A stretch of DNA of 64,000 nt, taken from Candidula unifasciata. Its lineage: Eukaryota > Mollusca > Gastropoda > Stylommatophora > Geomitridae. The stretch covers positions 192,739 through 256,738 of the forward strand of contig CAJHNH020008101.1 of NCBI GenBank assembly GCA_905116865.2. The letters run 5' to 3'. Positions 47,981 to 57,940 of this stretch are shown here, piece after piece (position 1 is the stretch's first letter; each line of letters starts with the position of its first letter). A model generated the notes under the pieces. It was given only the letters and a program-made list of their open reading frames with translations. It was not told the DNA's origin and searched no databases. Position numbers and translations under genes: made by a program.

Positions 47981-50900
47981 CCCTGCATCCGTCTCGAAAT
48001 AGAGGGCTAGTAGGTAGGACAGCCCGTTGACAACCGTTGACGAGCCAGCCTTCAGAAGGGACAAATAGTTAGTAAGATAGCTTCTGTGACAGCTAGTTGA
48101 TAAAACTTGTATGTGTAAAGAACTCAAGGCGCCTCTTGGAGACGCTCGGAGGATAAAGATAGTCGCTCCCTCTATTTTTCTAAATCGTCCCTTTCACTTT
48201 ATGAAAATTCGCATAGTTATGTATGGTACCACCCTGGAGGCGACTATAGGAAACAACTTCGATGGCCAGTTCGTCAGTGGGATGCTTTGTTTATTAGCCG
48301 GGGCGCCAGCCTTCTTGAAGAACCCTCGAAAAGCTTTGTATGTTTACAGTAAGACAACCTTTCCTGTAGCACAACCTGGTAGACGATCCAGATAATAGGC
48401 TTGGACATCTAGCTTCAAGGGCGACTAGTTGGTTATCTGCGTTTTGTACAAATATAGTAGAAGGAAAAGACACTACTTCTAACCGTTGTCTCTTATTTTC
48501 TACACGTCACCATCGGGTTTCTAAAAAGTATCCCTCTGGGTTTCTAAAGTCACATTCTGGTTTGTAAAAAGATGCCTTCTGGGTTCTTGAAGTAGCCTTC
48601 TGGCTTCTAAAAAGCTGCCTTGTGTTTTCTGAAAGCCACTGTGTGTCCGAGTCGTCAGGGACAGCTGGTGAAAACTGTGTGTCATATCTTGTGTGATTCA
48701 AGATGTATCAAAGGACCAAGACATCAAGTGTTTCCCCAACAGAAAAGACATCTTGGCGACTCGCATAGTACCAATGTTAATTAATGACTTACCAAGAGAG
48801 GTTAGTGAACGAGTGACTAACGTTGTCCTACGACGCGCCGACACCGCAGAAGACGAGCAAATTAGGAGGAAGACAACTGCAAAGACGACGAGTCTCCTGT
48901 TTTCCTAAAGTCGCATTGTGTCGAGGCAGCCGGGACAGTTAGTAAAAAAACCTTGGGTTATGCAGTCGACGACGAAGACGACATTAAAGGCGACGATGAC
49001 GCCGAAGACGACGACCCGCCGAAGTCAACAAGGAAGACGACAACGAGGACGCTGACAACGCCGGAAGCAACGAGGAAGACTTAAGTGACCTAAGATGTCT
49101 CGTCAAGAAAAATATCGGGTAGTTGCTGGGTCCCAGGGGCAGTGCACTACTTACTAAGAACCGTCGGCAACTGACTTGACAATACCAGTGAAAGACATGC
49201 TCTGTCTCTTGCGTGCTTTGTGGTGTCCCGTAGAGAAAACCATCGAGTGATTTGCTGTGTCAGAAGCACAGTTAGCTACTTAATAGGAACCTTAGGTGAC
49301 GACTTGTCAAGACCAGTGAAAGATATGCTCTTTCTCTTCCGTGGCTTACGGTGTCCTATGAAGAAAAACATCGGGTGACTTTTGTGCGCCAAGGATAGTG
49401 ATCGGGTTACCCGGCGTCTTCTGTTATCGCCTTGTGAAGACCCGTGAAAGACATGCGATGTCTCGTGTGTCCTTTACGTTGTCCGTCGAGAAAGATATAG
49501 CGCCTTTTTGGTACCCAAAATTGCCCCAGCTTCCCTTTGCCCCAAGGATAGTGATCGGGTTATCTGGCGTCTTCAGTTATTGCCTTGTAAAGACCAGTGA
49601 AAGACATGTAACGTCTCGTGTGTGGCTTACGCTGTCTGTCGAGAAAGACATAGCGCCCTTTTGGCACCTAAAATTGCCCCAGCCTACCTTCGTCGCCTGG
49701 TAGCGCCGCCTCTGACCTACAACGTGAACCCTTTATGAGCGGTGATATCTAACAATATGACACAACAGTTCTCCTTTTTTTTAAAACTACAGCTCAACCA
49801 TATGTGTACGGCCAGAACCCGACACTTTGCCACACCTGTCGTCCTTTTGCTATTTTTCCCACTACAATTTAAACTACGGATGAGTGGCCGGCCTTCCATA
49901 ATGTGTTACAAAAGTCGCCCTTCTGTTAACGCTTTCGTTTTTACTGCAACTAAACCCTCCCTAACCTATCAATATCTAACACTATGATAAGACACACGAC
50001 AAATGTCGTATGTTTTCCTTTTTACTACAGCTTAAAACTATTTCTGCGCGGCCGGCATTCCTTATTATTGTTGACATAAAAGTTGCCATTTTGCCATAAA
50101 TTCCCATCTTTACCTAAAATCAAAACCTCAATGATCGGTTGGCATTCGCTGCTATGACACAAAAGTCGCCGTTTTGCCATAAAGTCCCCTTTTTACTTCA
50201 ACTCAAACCCTTCATAAGCGGTCGGCCTCCTCAATATGTCACAAGAGTCGCCGTTTTGCTATAAATTACCATATTGTTTTTATTTTAACTCATACCCTCC
50301 TTGAGCGGTCAATATCCAATAATATGTCACAACGGTCGCCTCTTTGTTAAAGTTTTCCTTTTTTTTTATTAAACTTAAACTATCAACATCTAACACCATG
50401 ACAAGCCGCCCACCCTTCTATTGTACGTTCTCCTTTTTACTATAGCTCAAACCATCCCTGAGCAGTCGACCTTCGCTCCCATGACACAGATGATGATGAT
50501 GATGATGGCACTCAAGTCGCCCTTTAGTATATATCCCCGGTCATCAAACCACCTTTCTAGGTTTCTTTACCTAAACCCTAAAACGCCCCCTCCCCCTCTG
50601 CCGGCTGTCACTGCTGCCTATGTCTATTTTCATATCCCGTAACTTGTTTCGTTTTATAACATATATATCTCCCGCTAACAACCCACTTATAATTTTTCGT
50701 CTATTACAGAACCCATAAACCAACACCAACCGTTTTAGTCGCCCTGTCGCCCCGTGTCCCTTGCCCCGCTGCTCACCGATGTCAGGTAAGCCTCTTCTCT
50801 TCTGCCCTCGACACTATGACAAGACAGCTACCCTTCTGTCCTTTTTACTACAGCTCAAACCATCCCTTCAATACCATGACACAGATGATGATGATGGCGC

Positions 50901-51491
50901 TCGAGTCGCCCTTTCTAGCCTCTTCTCTTCGACCCTCAACAGTATTACCAGACACCCAGCATTCTGTCGTCCTTTTTACTACAGTTCAAACCATTCCTGA
51001 GCGATCGACCTTCGATCCCATGATACAGATGATGATGATGGCTCTCGAACCGCCCTTTCTAATATATCCCCGGTCACCACGTCGCCTTCCTAGGTTTTCT
51101 TTATCGCAAGTCTCAAACGGCTTCCCTCATACAATCACATATGCAGACACCCACATAAACCCGCACCAACTCTATTAGTCGCCCTGTCGCCCCGGGTCCC
51201 CTGCCCTACCTGCCCCCCGCTGCTCACCTAAATAGTGTTCCTGACCTCACCATTTATATAACGCCACCTGTCACCTGCAGTTATGAAGATAATAATGCAT
51301 CTACAAAGTATCGATTTCCTATACCTTTCCCTAAACCAAGCACGCGTGCCGTCATTAGCCGCCCGATCGATATTTACTAAGGATATATAAAGCCGCCAGA
51401 ACAGACCAAGCTGATTTGGCCGCCATCTTTTACAAAGAATAAAGAAGGCGGCTTAGGCCAAATAATACCTGTATTACGCTACCCCACTACT
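47981..51491 (-). repeat. Right arm of the giant palindrome
   Basis: Reverse complement of the left arm with few substitutions. In matched frames, for example, VWFTLSVEKD reads VWLTLSVEKD and HICTARTRHF reads HMCTARTRHF. A one-base indel lies near 51090. The innermost part (47991-48400) matches without visible change. The low divergence suggests a young element or ongoing conversion between arms. Confidence 0.9.
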
Positions 51492-51497
51492 ATTGTC

Positions 51498-52509
51498 TGC
51501 AAGCCTTTAACGGCACAAGAACCAATGAGCGAATGAATGAATGAATGAATGAATACATGAATGAATGATCTTCAAAAACAAATTGAAAGCATTACAGAGA
51601 TATCCATGTGCAATGAAATTGGTAGTTTACAGAGCAAAGCCAGTCACACCACTGTCTACCGATTTCTGTTAGATCTTCTCCTGTCGTCATCGGTGATCTG
51701 TAATATCCCTAAGCCAGAACGTCTGATCTGTGAACACATAAATCGAATACAGTGCAGACTACGGCGGTCGCTAAGTGCCAGATATTTACTGTCGTAACTA
51801 AAATATGATAATTCTCCACCAGCCATGTTGACACTGCTCACTTTAGTGGACCTGGACCAGAACGAAAGTGCCGTTAACTAAATTCAAAAGCCGTATTGCC
51901 AGGTAGGCGGCACTTTTGATCCGTTGGCATGAGAAAGTTGGTAACTTCACAGGCACAAAAGACCGTATCGATCAGCGGACGCGGCCTAAGAGTGTATTCT
52001 TGTTCTGGGCATTTACCGTCATTGATTTATCATTTTATAAACAGTCAGTTCAATCTGGCTTCGTTTCGTCTCGTCGATTTTCAAATGACTCTTGAAACTG
52101 TGAGATTTCACATCTTCTCTATAATTCTATTTTAGTAGCTGTTCGGCGTTAGGTAGAACTTAAGATTGGAGTAGCCACTGTTTCAAATATGCAGCACAAG
52201 TACTTCAGTACAAGTGACTGAGTCTTCAAGGCTAGACTGGACAATCATCTATCTACAGCCTGGAACACTGGAATCAAATTTAAAATGTCAAATAACAGTG
52301 TTTGACGGTGGCCAGTTTTTACTTTAGCTATTGCTGTCCTGACAGTCTTGGGCAAAGACAGGTGATGCGTTCCGAACATAAGTCTTGAATAAAGAAGAGG
52401 AAAGTGTTTACCGGAACTTACCGATACGCGAACTCTTCTGTGTTTGCATACTCATCGTTGCTGCTTTTCTTTTCTTACTCTTTTCTGTATACTTTATTTG
52501 TATATTATA
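51498..52509. other. Right flank of the palindrome; no supported gene
   Basis: A GAAT repeat lies at 51531-51566. The rest appears unique. Small frames (to about 78 residues) have no recognisable motif. Confidence 0.45.
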
Positions 52510-52880
52510 TTTAGATCCAATCGTCTAGACATTGTCCTGACATTGGATCAAGATGGACACGATACCGAAGAACTATCAGCTGCGTTGGGCTGTCGCCTAG
52601 CCCGCATGCCAGACTATCGCCTCCCAGAGTGAGTATTTTATGCTGAGCAAGGAAAAAGGTCCAAGGGAGGACAGAAAAAAAAAAACAACGCTGTAAGGAC
52701 ACTCTCAAAACAGCATTTAACTCTTTTGGCATTATCATAGCGACATGGAAGGCTGCTGCACAATACTATATTGGATGGCGTACATCACTCATGCATGGTA
52801 CAACAGCCTGCCAGGCAGCGGAGGTTGCACAGGCAGAAACGGAGGCAGACTAGAAAGAACCGTATTGCTTATCCCACACT
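52510..52880 (+). mobile_element. LINE 3' end fragment
   Basis: Plus-strand frames give CRLARMPDYRLPE, a stop, then FYAEQGKRSKGGQK and KDTLKTAFNSFGII. These correspond to the post-RT tail of a widespread LINE type (family pattern: G-H-x-x-R-M, then G-K-R-S-x-G-G-Q-K-K-R, then K-D-T-L-K). Frames are shifted at the A-run near 52675. A poly-C run follows at 52902-52918. Confidence 0.7.
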
Positions 52881-53289
52881 TACTGCGGCTTCCACCTCTT
52901 GCCCCCCCCCCCCCCCCACTCCCACTGCTCAAGAATATGTCTGGCTGATATTAGACTAATCAGATAACTTCGTACTCATAATCATTGATCATTGCTACTG
53001 TGGATGAAACGTGGTCTTCATCACTAGTGATAGACGAACAACAACAATTAAAGTTAGAGATACTAACAGCCTAACAGTGTAGCGACATTTTATCAGGTTA
53101 CCTGACAATGTATAGTTATTGTAATTCCTTTCACACTTTTATTGTTTTTACTTAGAGCGCCCTTGTATTTGACTTCGCTTTCTAAAGTGAATTTCTTTTC
53201 TAAATATCATAGCCTATCATGTGTCATTACTTTTTATAATATAGCGTGTGGTCATGGATGTGTCAAATGTTACATTCTTTGTCTGCCTT
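52881..53289. other. No gene seen
   Basis: A C-run, then AT-rich unique sequence. Confidence 0.4.
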
Positions 53290-53560
53290 TTCATTCCCCA
53301 GTAAAGCTTCTGCCCCGAGCCAAGTAGTCTTTTTCCCTTTATTGTTGCATTGAGCTCATACATTTCCTCTTCATTTTGTTAGCTTCATTCCACAGATACC
53401 TTTTGCAATTGCCCTTTTTCCTATGTCCCCGTGGATTCCACTGTAAAGACATTCTAGTTATACTGTTCTCAGGTTTACTCAACGTTTATCCTGCCTAGCA
53501 TCTTCGCTTCAACTCTTGATTCACTGGAGCACTTATAAACGCACCACAATTAATGGTTAT
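53290..53560 (-). mobile_element. LINE 3' fragment, GAA-tailed family, diverged
   Basis: The minus strand reads LSKPENSITRMSLQWNPRG then HRKKGNCKRYLWNEANKMKR, aligning with the C-terminal segment of the nested LINE at 25243-25922. It is more decayed and lacks the 3' tail. Confidence 0.65.
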
Positions 53561-54029
53561 TTCCACAACATATCGGCGCTTCAAGAACTTGATTTCAGCA
53601 GATAGTTTCAATAATATTGTTAATTATAACTGAGTCCTAACAACTTATAACACAGCCGCAGAAAGAGTAGAAAATATAGGCAAGTCTCTGATTTTCTAGC
53701 CCGACAGTCGATGGCTACAACTATAAGGCGTCCTCATTCTATATGCCATAAAATCATCACAATCAAGTCACGTGATATGCCTATTTCCGGAAAGCAGTCT
53801 CCGATTCCATCGATTTGATTGGTTAACACGGTAAGAGCCACGCCGGTCGGGCATACGATTTCATGACGACAAATATTTAGAGCGCTATTTTAACCTAGCT
53901 TTTAATGTCACTGAAATATAATATTCGCTGTGGAAATGTTGATGAATGATTTCAATGAATACGAAGGAACAGAAGAATGGCGCTAGATTTTAAATGAACA
54001 TTTTATGAAAATTGTGATGAATATTTGAA
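53561..54029. other. No gene seen
   Basis: Unique-looking AT-rich sequence without a supported frame. Confidence 0.4.
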
Positions 54030-55250
54030 CCCATGCTGTCTTTAGGGCAGAGGTACAACTGAACACATTTTCGCCATACGCAACATTTTAGAACAATGCA
54101 ATGAATGGCAGAGAAGTATATATATAAATTTTGTGGACTTTGAGAAAGCTTTTGACAGCGTCTATAGAGACAGTCTATGGAAAATTTTACGACATTATGG
54201 AATTCCAGAAAAAAAAAAAATAGTCAACATAATTGCTCTCTTCTATAAAAAATTTTCCTGCAGTATAAAAAATTACAATACATCTTTCCCGATAAAGACA
54301 GGTGTAAGACAGGGATGTGTTATGTCATTTCTCCTCTTCAACCTCGTGATTGACTGGATACTAAAGAACACAGTAGACAGAACATTGACAGGCATACGAT
54401 GGACTCCATTCGCCATGCTTGAGGACCTTGATTTTGCAGATGATATAGCACTCTTCGCCCGTGTGTCACCGGGGCCCTCACGGGAAGCAAAGAATGGTGA
54501 CACTGCACCCTACCAGGCATGTCGTAAGAGGCGACTACGGGTAGGGTTGGGCTTGAGGTTGGCTACCTCATCCTGTAAAAACCATAGCCACAAAAACCAA
54601 CCAACCATGGATAAGTCAAAAAGAGAAGCAAATAAAATCCAGCCAACCAAGATGAGGGGAGGCTCTTCAAATAGAAGAAGTATGACACGGTGTGGAGAAA
54701 GCCGTAAGGAGTCCAGATCGTTGACTTACCTCCTCTCAGCTAGGAAAACTGGAACCCACAGGGGCATAGGAATAAAGGAAGGCCAAAAAACACATGGAGA
54801 AGAGAGCTGGAGAATGAGGTTAGAAAGATTGGGAGGACATGGGGAGAGCTCCATGCAATGGCGAAGGATAGAACGACTTGGCGTGAGTTGGTTGAGGGCC
54901 TATGCTCCATTGGGGGATAGAAAGGCAGAAGAAGAAGAAGAAGAAGAAGATAGCACTCTTATCACATAAACATGAATATATACAACAAAAAAGTAACAAA
55001 CTATACAGCACATCAGAAATGGTGTGACTGAGAATAAATACAAAGAAAACTAAGATCATGACAAGCAGTCCAAACAAACAACCAGTGACCATAAATAACC
55101 AAACTCTTGAAAATGTAGAACATTTCACATATCTTGGAGTGTGGTGTCCCTGCCGGGAGGGACCGAAGAGGACATACAGTCACGTCTGAACAAAGCTAGA
55201 GCTGCTTTTAGAAGGATGAGCCAAATCTGGAAATCCAACAATTACTGCCG
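54030..55250 (+). mobile_element. 5'-truncated LINE reverse transcriptase with nested insertion
   Basis: From about 54045 the frames read TEHIFAIRNILEQCNEWQRS, then FVDFEKAFDSVYRDSLWKIL (motif A), KTGVRQGCVMSFLLFNLVID (motif B) and LDFADDIALF (motif C). The frame is split at motif C by the element at 54456-54949. It resumes with shifts as SPNKQPVTINN, then SLPGGTEEDIQSRLNKARAA and FRRMSQIWKSNNY. Catalytic aspartates are present, but stops after the junction show it is dead. Related to 42160-43230. Confidence 0.88.
54456..54949 (+). mobile_element. 494-bp internally deleted LINE insertion with 11-bp target duplication
   Basis: It is flanked by ATAGCACTCTT at 54445-54455 and 54950-54960. The right part (from about 54762) is nearly identical to the 3' end of the nested LINE at 25243-25922, including the GAA tail. 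The left part (CGCCCGTGTGTCACCGGGGC to about 54760) resembles a LINE 5' leader. The whole coding middle is missing. It therefore looks like a short non-autonomous derivative made from the two ends of one LINE. Confidence 0.85.
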
Positions 55251-55369
55251 AGGAACTCAACTCCTTTGTTTACATTGCCTCTCTTTTTCTCCTTCTTGTA
55301 GCCCATGCCGTATGGTGAAGGTAACCATGTCCATACAAAACCTTCTGTCTCGTTTACTTTCAATCAGTT

Positions 55370-55705
55370 TTAACATAGATAATCTTCCATGATCTGATGT
55401 CAAACTTTCTAGCATCTTCTCGATCTACATTTGCTTCTGTTACCCTCCAACTTTCCCAATGCCACGGTGTACTCCAATTTTAACATAGATAATCTTCTAT
55501 GACCTGATGTCAAACTTTCCAGCATCTTCTCAATATACATTTGCTTTTTTTACCCTCCAACTTTCCCAATGCCACGGTGTACCCCAATTTTAACATAGAA
55601 AATCTTCCATGACCTGATGTCAAACTTTCCAGCATCTTCTCGATCTACATTTGCTTCTGTTACCCTCCAACTTTCCCAATGCCATGGTGTACTCCAATTT
55701 TCTTC
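55370..55705 (-). repeat. 110-bp tandem repeat, three units, from a LINE 3' end
   Basis: The unit begins AATCTTCCATGATCTGATGT at 55381, 55491 and 55601. It contains AGCATCTTCTCGATCTACAT and CCCTCCAACTTTCCCAATGC. The minus strand encodes VALGKLEGNRSKCRSRRC, similar to the GKLEG-RGRQR tail of LINEs, so a LINE end appears to have been tandemly multiplied. Confidence 0.8.
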
Positions 55706-56308
55706 TTGACATGAGCAAAGCATTTATATGGTTTTCTCCTGATTAGGCAATCAATTGTCTCTGCCAGTCGGTTTCTTTCAAGACGTTTTCATTACTCCAA
55801 AGACCCAAACTAGTAACCAAGGTGCAAACAATACGAAATGGGCAAAACTATAGGTATACCACATACAGCGGTAGTAGCCATTTAAGGCTGGTTGACCTAG
55901 GACCAAGGGTCATTTTTTAAAAACAAGTCTAGTTTCGTTGGGATCTGAACCCATGCCCTTCCAAACCACAGGCAAGCACCCGAGGGCACCACTACGGCGC
56001 CTACCTTGAGTATGTGTGCGAATATACATATACATGTGTGTGTATGCAAAGACGTATACGTGCATTCCCACGTGGGCGTGTAAACGTGTATGTTATGCGC
56101 GTGTGTGTAATTGTACATATATGTCTATATATGTGTGTGGGTGTGTATAGCGCATACCACCTCCTCGCCAACAACCAATCACCGAATACTAGAGTACCGG
56201 TCCTAGCCACTAGTTTTAGTTCAATTTCGTAGCCAACATAACTGGCAACCACAAAATCAGATCACAATAATAACTGATACGGATCGCAGTAGGTTTGAAC
56301 ATGGTCGA

Positions 56309-56348
<40 letters not shown>

Positions 56349-56807
56349 TTTTTTTTTAAATAGATGGATGGATTTATGTGTTCAAGGTATTCTCATCATT
56401 AGTCTATAAAACCATATCTCCGCCGCTTCCAAATCTTTTAACTATTTTTCCAGCTGTATGTGATTCACTTCCATATATCAGGATATGATTTATGTAGCAC
56501 TTGAAAATTCTCAACACAACCACTTACATGAAGAATTCAGTAGTAAATTATGACACAAATATTTATCGACACCTTTACCGAAACCGTGAGTAACTTATAT
56601 TTTTAAAGCGAGAATCAGAGGCGCTGACACATGGATTCATTCAACTTGGACACCCCCCCCCCCCCCTTTTCCCCCCGTTTTCCGCGTTTTTTTTTTTTCT
56701 TTTTTCAAACATTTTGTTAGGAGGCTAAAAAATCATCTTTAACTATGTAAGAAATGCACTGTAAACTTAAATTTATACACTTCATATTATTTTAGGTTAC
56801 CATTATA
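55706..56807. other. No gene seen; GT tracts
   Basis: Around 55890-56005 there is a stretch with TTGGGATCTGAACCCATGCC and GAGGGCACCACTACGGCGCC that may be a decayed tRNA-like SINE head. A GT tract lies at about 56314-56344 and a C/T-rich run at 56652-56705. Confidence 0.4.
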
Positions 56808-56950
56808 GTGTTACCTCGGTAAACATTCGTTTTGGTATACGTTCAAATTGGTATAGGTTCAATTAGGACGCGAAAACTTTTGCTTAGTAAACGATCTTTG
56901 CTTTGAATACAAACAAGTATAAGTAGAGTCACGACCCTATGCGCTAACTT
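56808..56950. mobile_element. Possible Tc1/mariner- or pogo-type terminal sequence
   Basis: ATAGTGTTACCTCGGTAAAC followed by ATTCGTTTTGGTATACG resembles the ends of pogo/Tigger-like elements, which often start C-A-G-T-G-T-x-x-C-C-T-C-G-G. I did not find a convincing partner end, so this is a weak call. Confidence 0.25.
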
Positions 56951-57940
56951 TGTTTACCTTTTTGTGGCAAAGTCGCCGATAGATGCCAAGTAATTTGCAG
57001 AGACGTATCACCCGAACAAAGCCAAAACAAGCCGTAGTAGCCTTGTCTGAGATGATAAGGCAATGTCATATTTCTGAAACATCCTGAGTAAAAGGCAGAA
57101 GCAACGTGCTTTGGACAGATTTGTAGTAACAATCAAACGTGGTGAGTCTCAACTAGGTCAAAGTAGCGAAATGAGACAGGAAAAAAAATGAAACACACAC
57201 ACACACACACACACAAACTCACACACAGATGCACACACGCTGCACGTACGCAAGCCCTCACATACGAACTCACGCACACACGTACACGCGCCCGCACACA
57301 CAAAAACATAAACACACACACATCAACCCCCTCCCCTTAAATAACAACCCCATTCATCCCCCCCCTCCCCCATCCATACATTCTCAACACCATATTAGTG
57401 ACGCGACTTTTCTCGGGACAATAAAGTGAGTTTAAACGTGCATTTATTTATGTAACTGCTTCTATATTTTAGACAGTATATTCATTATTTTATACAATTC
57501 CATCAATGTATAAAATATGCCAATAACAATAAATTTTTTTCCACGAGAACCTATTACACTGGTCAACAGCTTTTCAAAAGTTTTTTGTACCAGAATCTAA
57601 GTACCTAATTTATCATTGATTTTGAAATGTTGATTTCAAGTATCATAATGATATTTACCCACTGGCTCTAATTATTATTTTTCTTTTTTTTTTAAATAGG
57701 TTTTTTTTTTTTTTTCTAATAAGGAATTTATGACCAATTTACATTACAGCAATACAAATAATGAATGCTTTTTTAGAAATCCCGGAGTGAACAGTTAAGT
57801 CTTTATATTTTAGCTTCATAAAATTAATTGTTGCATACTTAGTTAATAGATATTTCAAAATAATATGATAAAAACAAAAAATAACAAATATTCTAAGTTC
57901 ACATATATTGTTTTAAAAAGAAAAATTTGAACCCTTTCCG
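56951..57940. other. No gene seen; CA and C-rich tracts
   Basis: It contains a CA-rich stretch at about 57193-57325, C-runs near 57357-57370 and T-runs at 57675-57716. The remainder is AT-rich with no supported frame. Confidence 0.4.

Larger units (their letters stand above)
44039..51491. mobile_element. 7.45-kb giant foldback element with 6-bp target duplication
   Basis: The left arm (44039 to about 47960) and right arm (about 47981 to 51491) are inverted copies of each other, almost identical over 3.5 kb. Their innermost bases meet around a spacer of about 20-40 bases (CAACCGTTGGTTGGGGCACA). The ends are AGTAGTGGGG and CCCCACTACT. ATTGTC stands at 44033-44038 and again at 51492-51497. No transposase, polymerase, integrase or capsid-like frame is visible, and the short ORFs mirror each other in the two arms. 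Features seen: long terminal inverted repeats made of internal tandem modules, as in foldback transposons. From family knowledge, 6-bp duplications and 5'-AG ends are those of Maverick/Polinton elements. Inferred: a non-autonomous, inverted-repeat-only derivative. An assembly artefact is unlikely because the arms differ and a target duplication is present. Confidence 0.85.

Noticed and set aside
47033..48908. Small genes mirrored in both palindrome arms (for example 94- and 71-residue frames)
   Set aside because: They are mirrored only because the DNA is mirrored. There are no known domains, and frames on opposite strands overlap, so coding is unsupported.
44039..51491. Assembly artefact producing a false palindrome
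   Set aside because: Arms differ by substitutions, a one-base indel and a 410-base expansion, and the ends coincide with a 6-bp target duplication. Confirmation by spanning reads is still desirable.
54133..54969. Single 278-residue RT-fusion protein
   Set aside because: The frame only happens to stay open through a nested insertion with its own target duplication; the C-terminal third belongs to another element.
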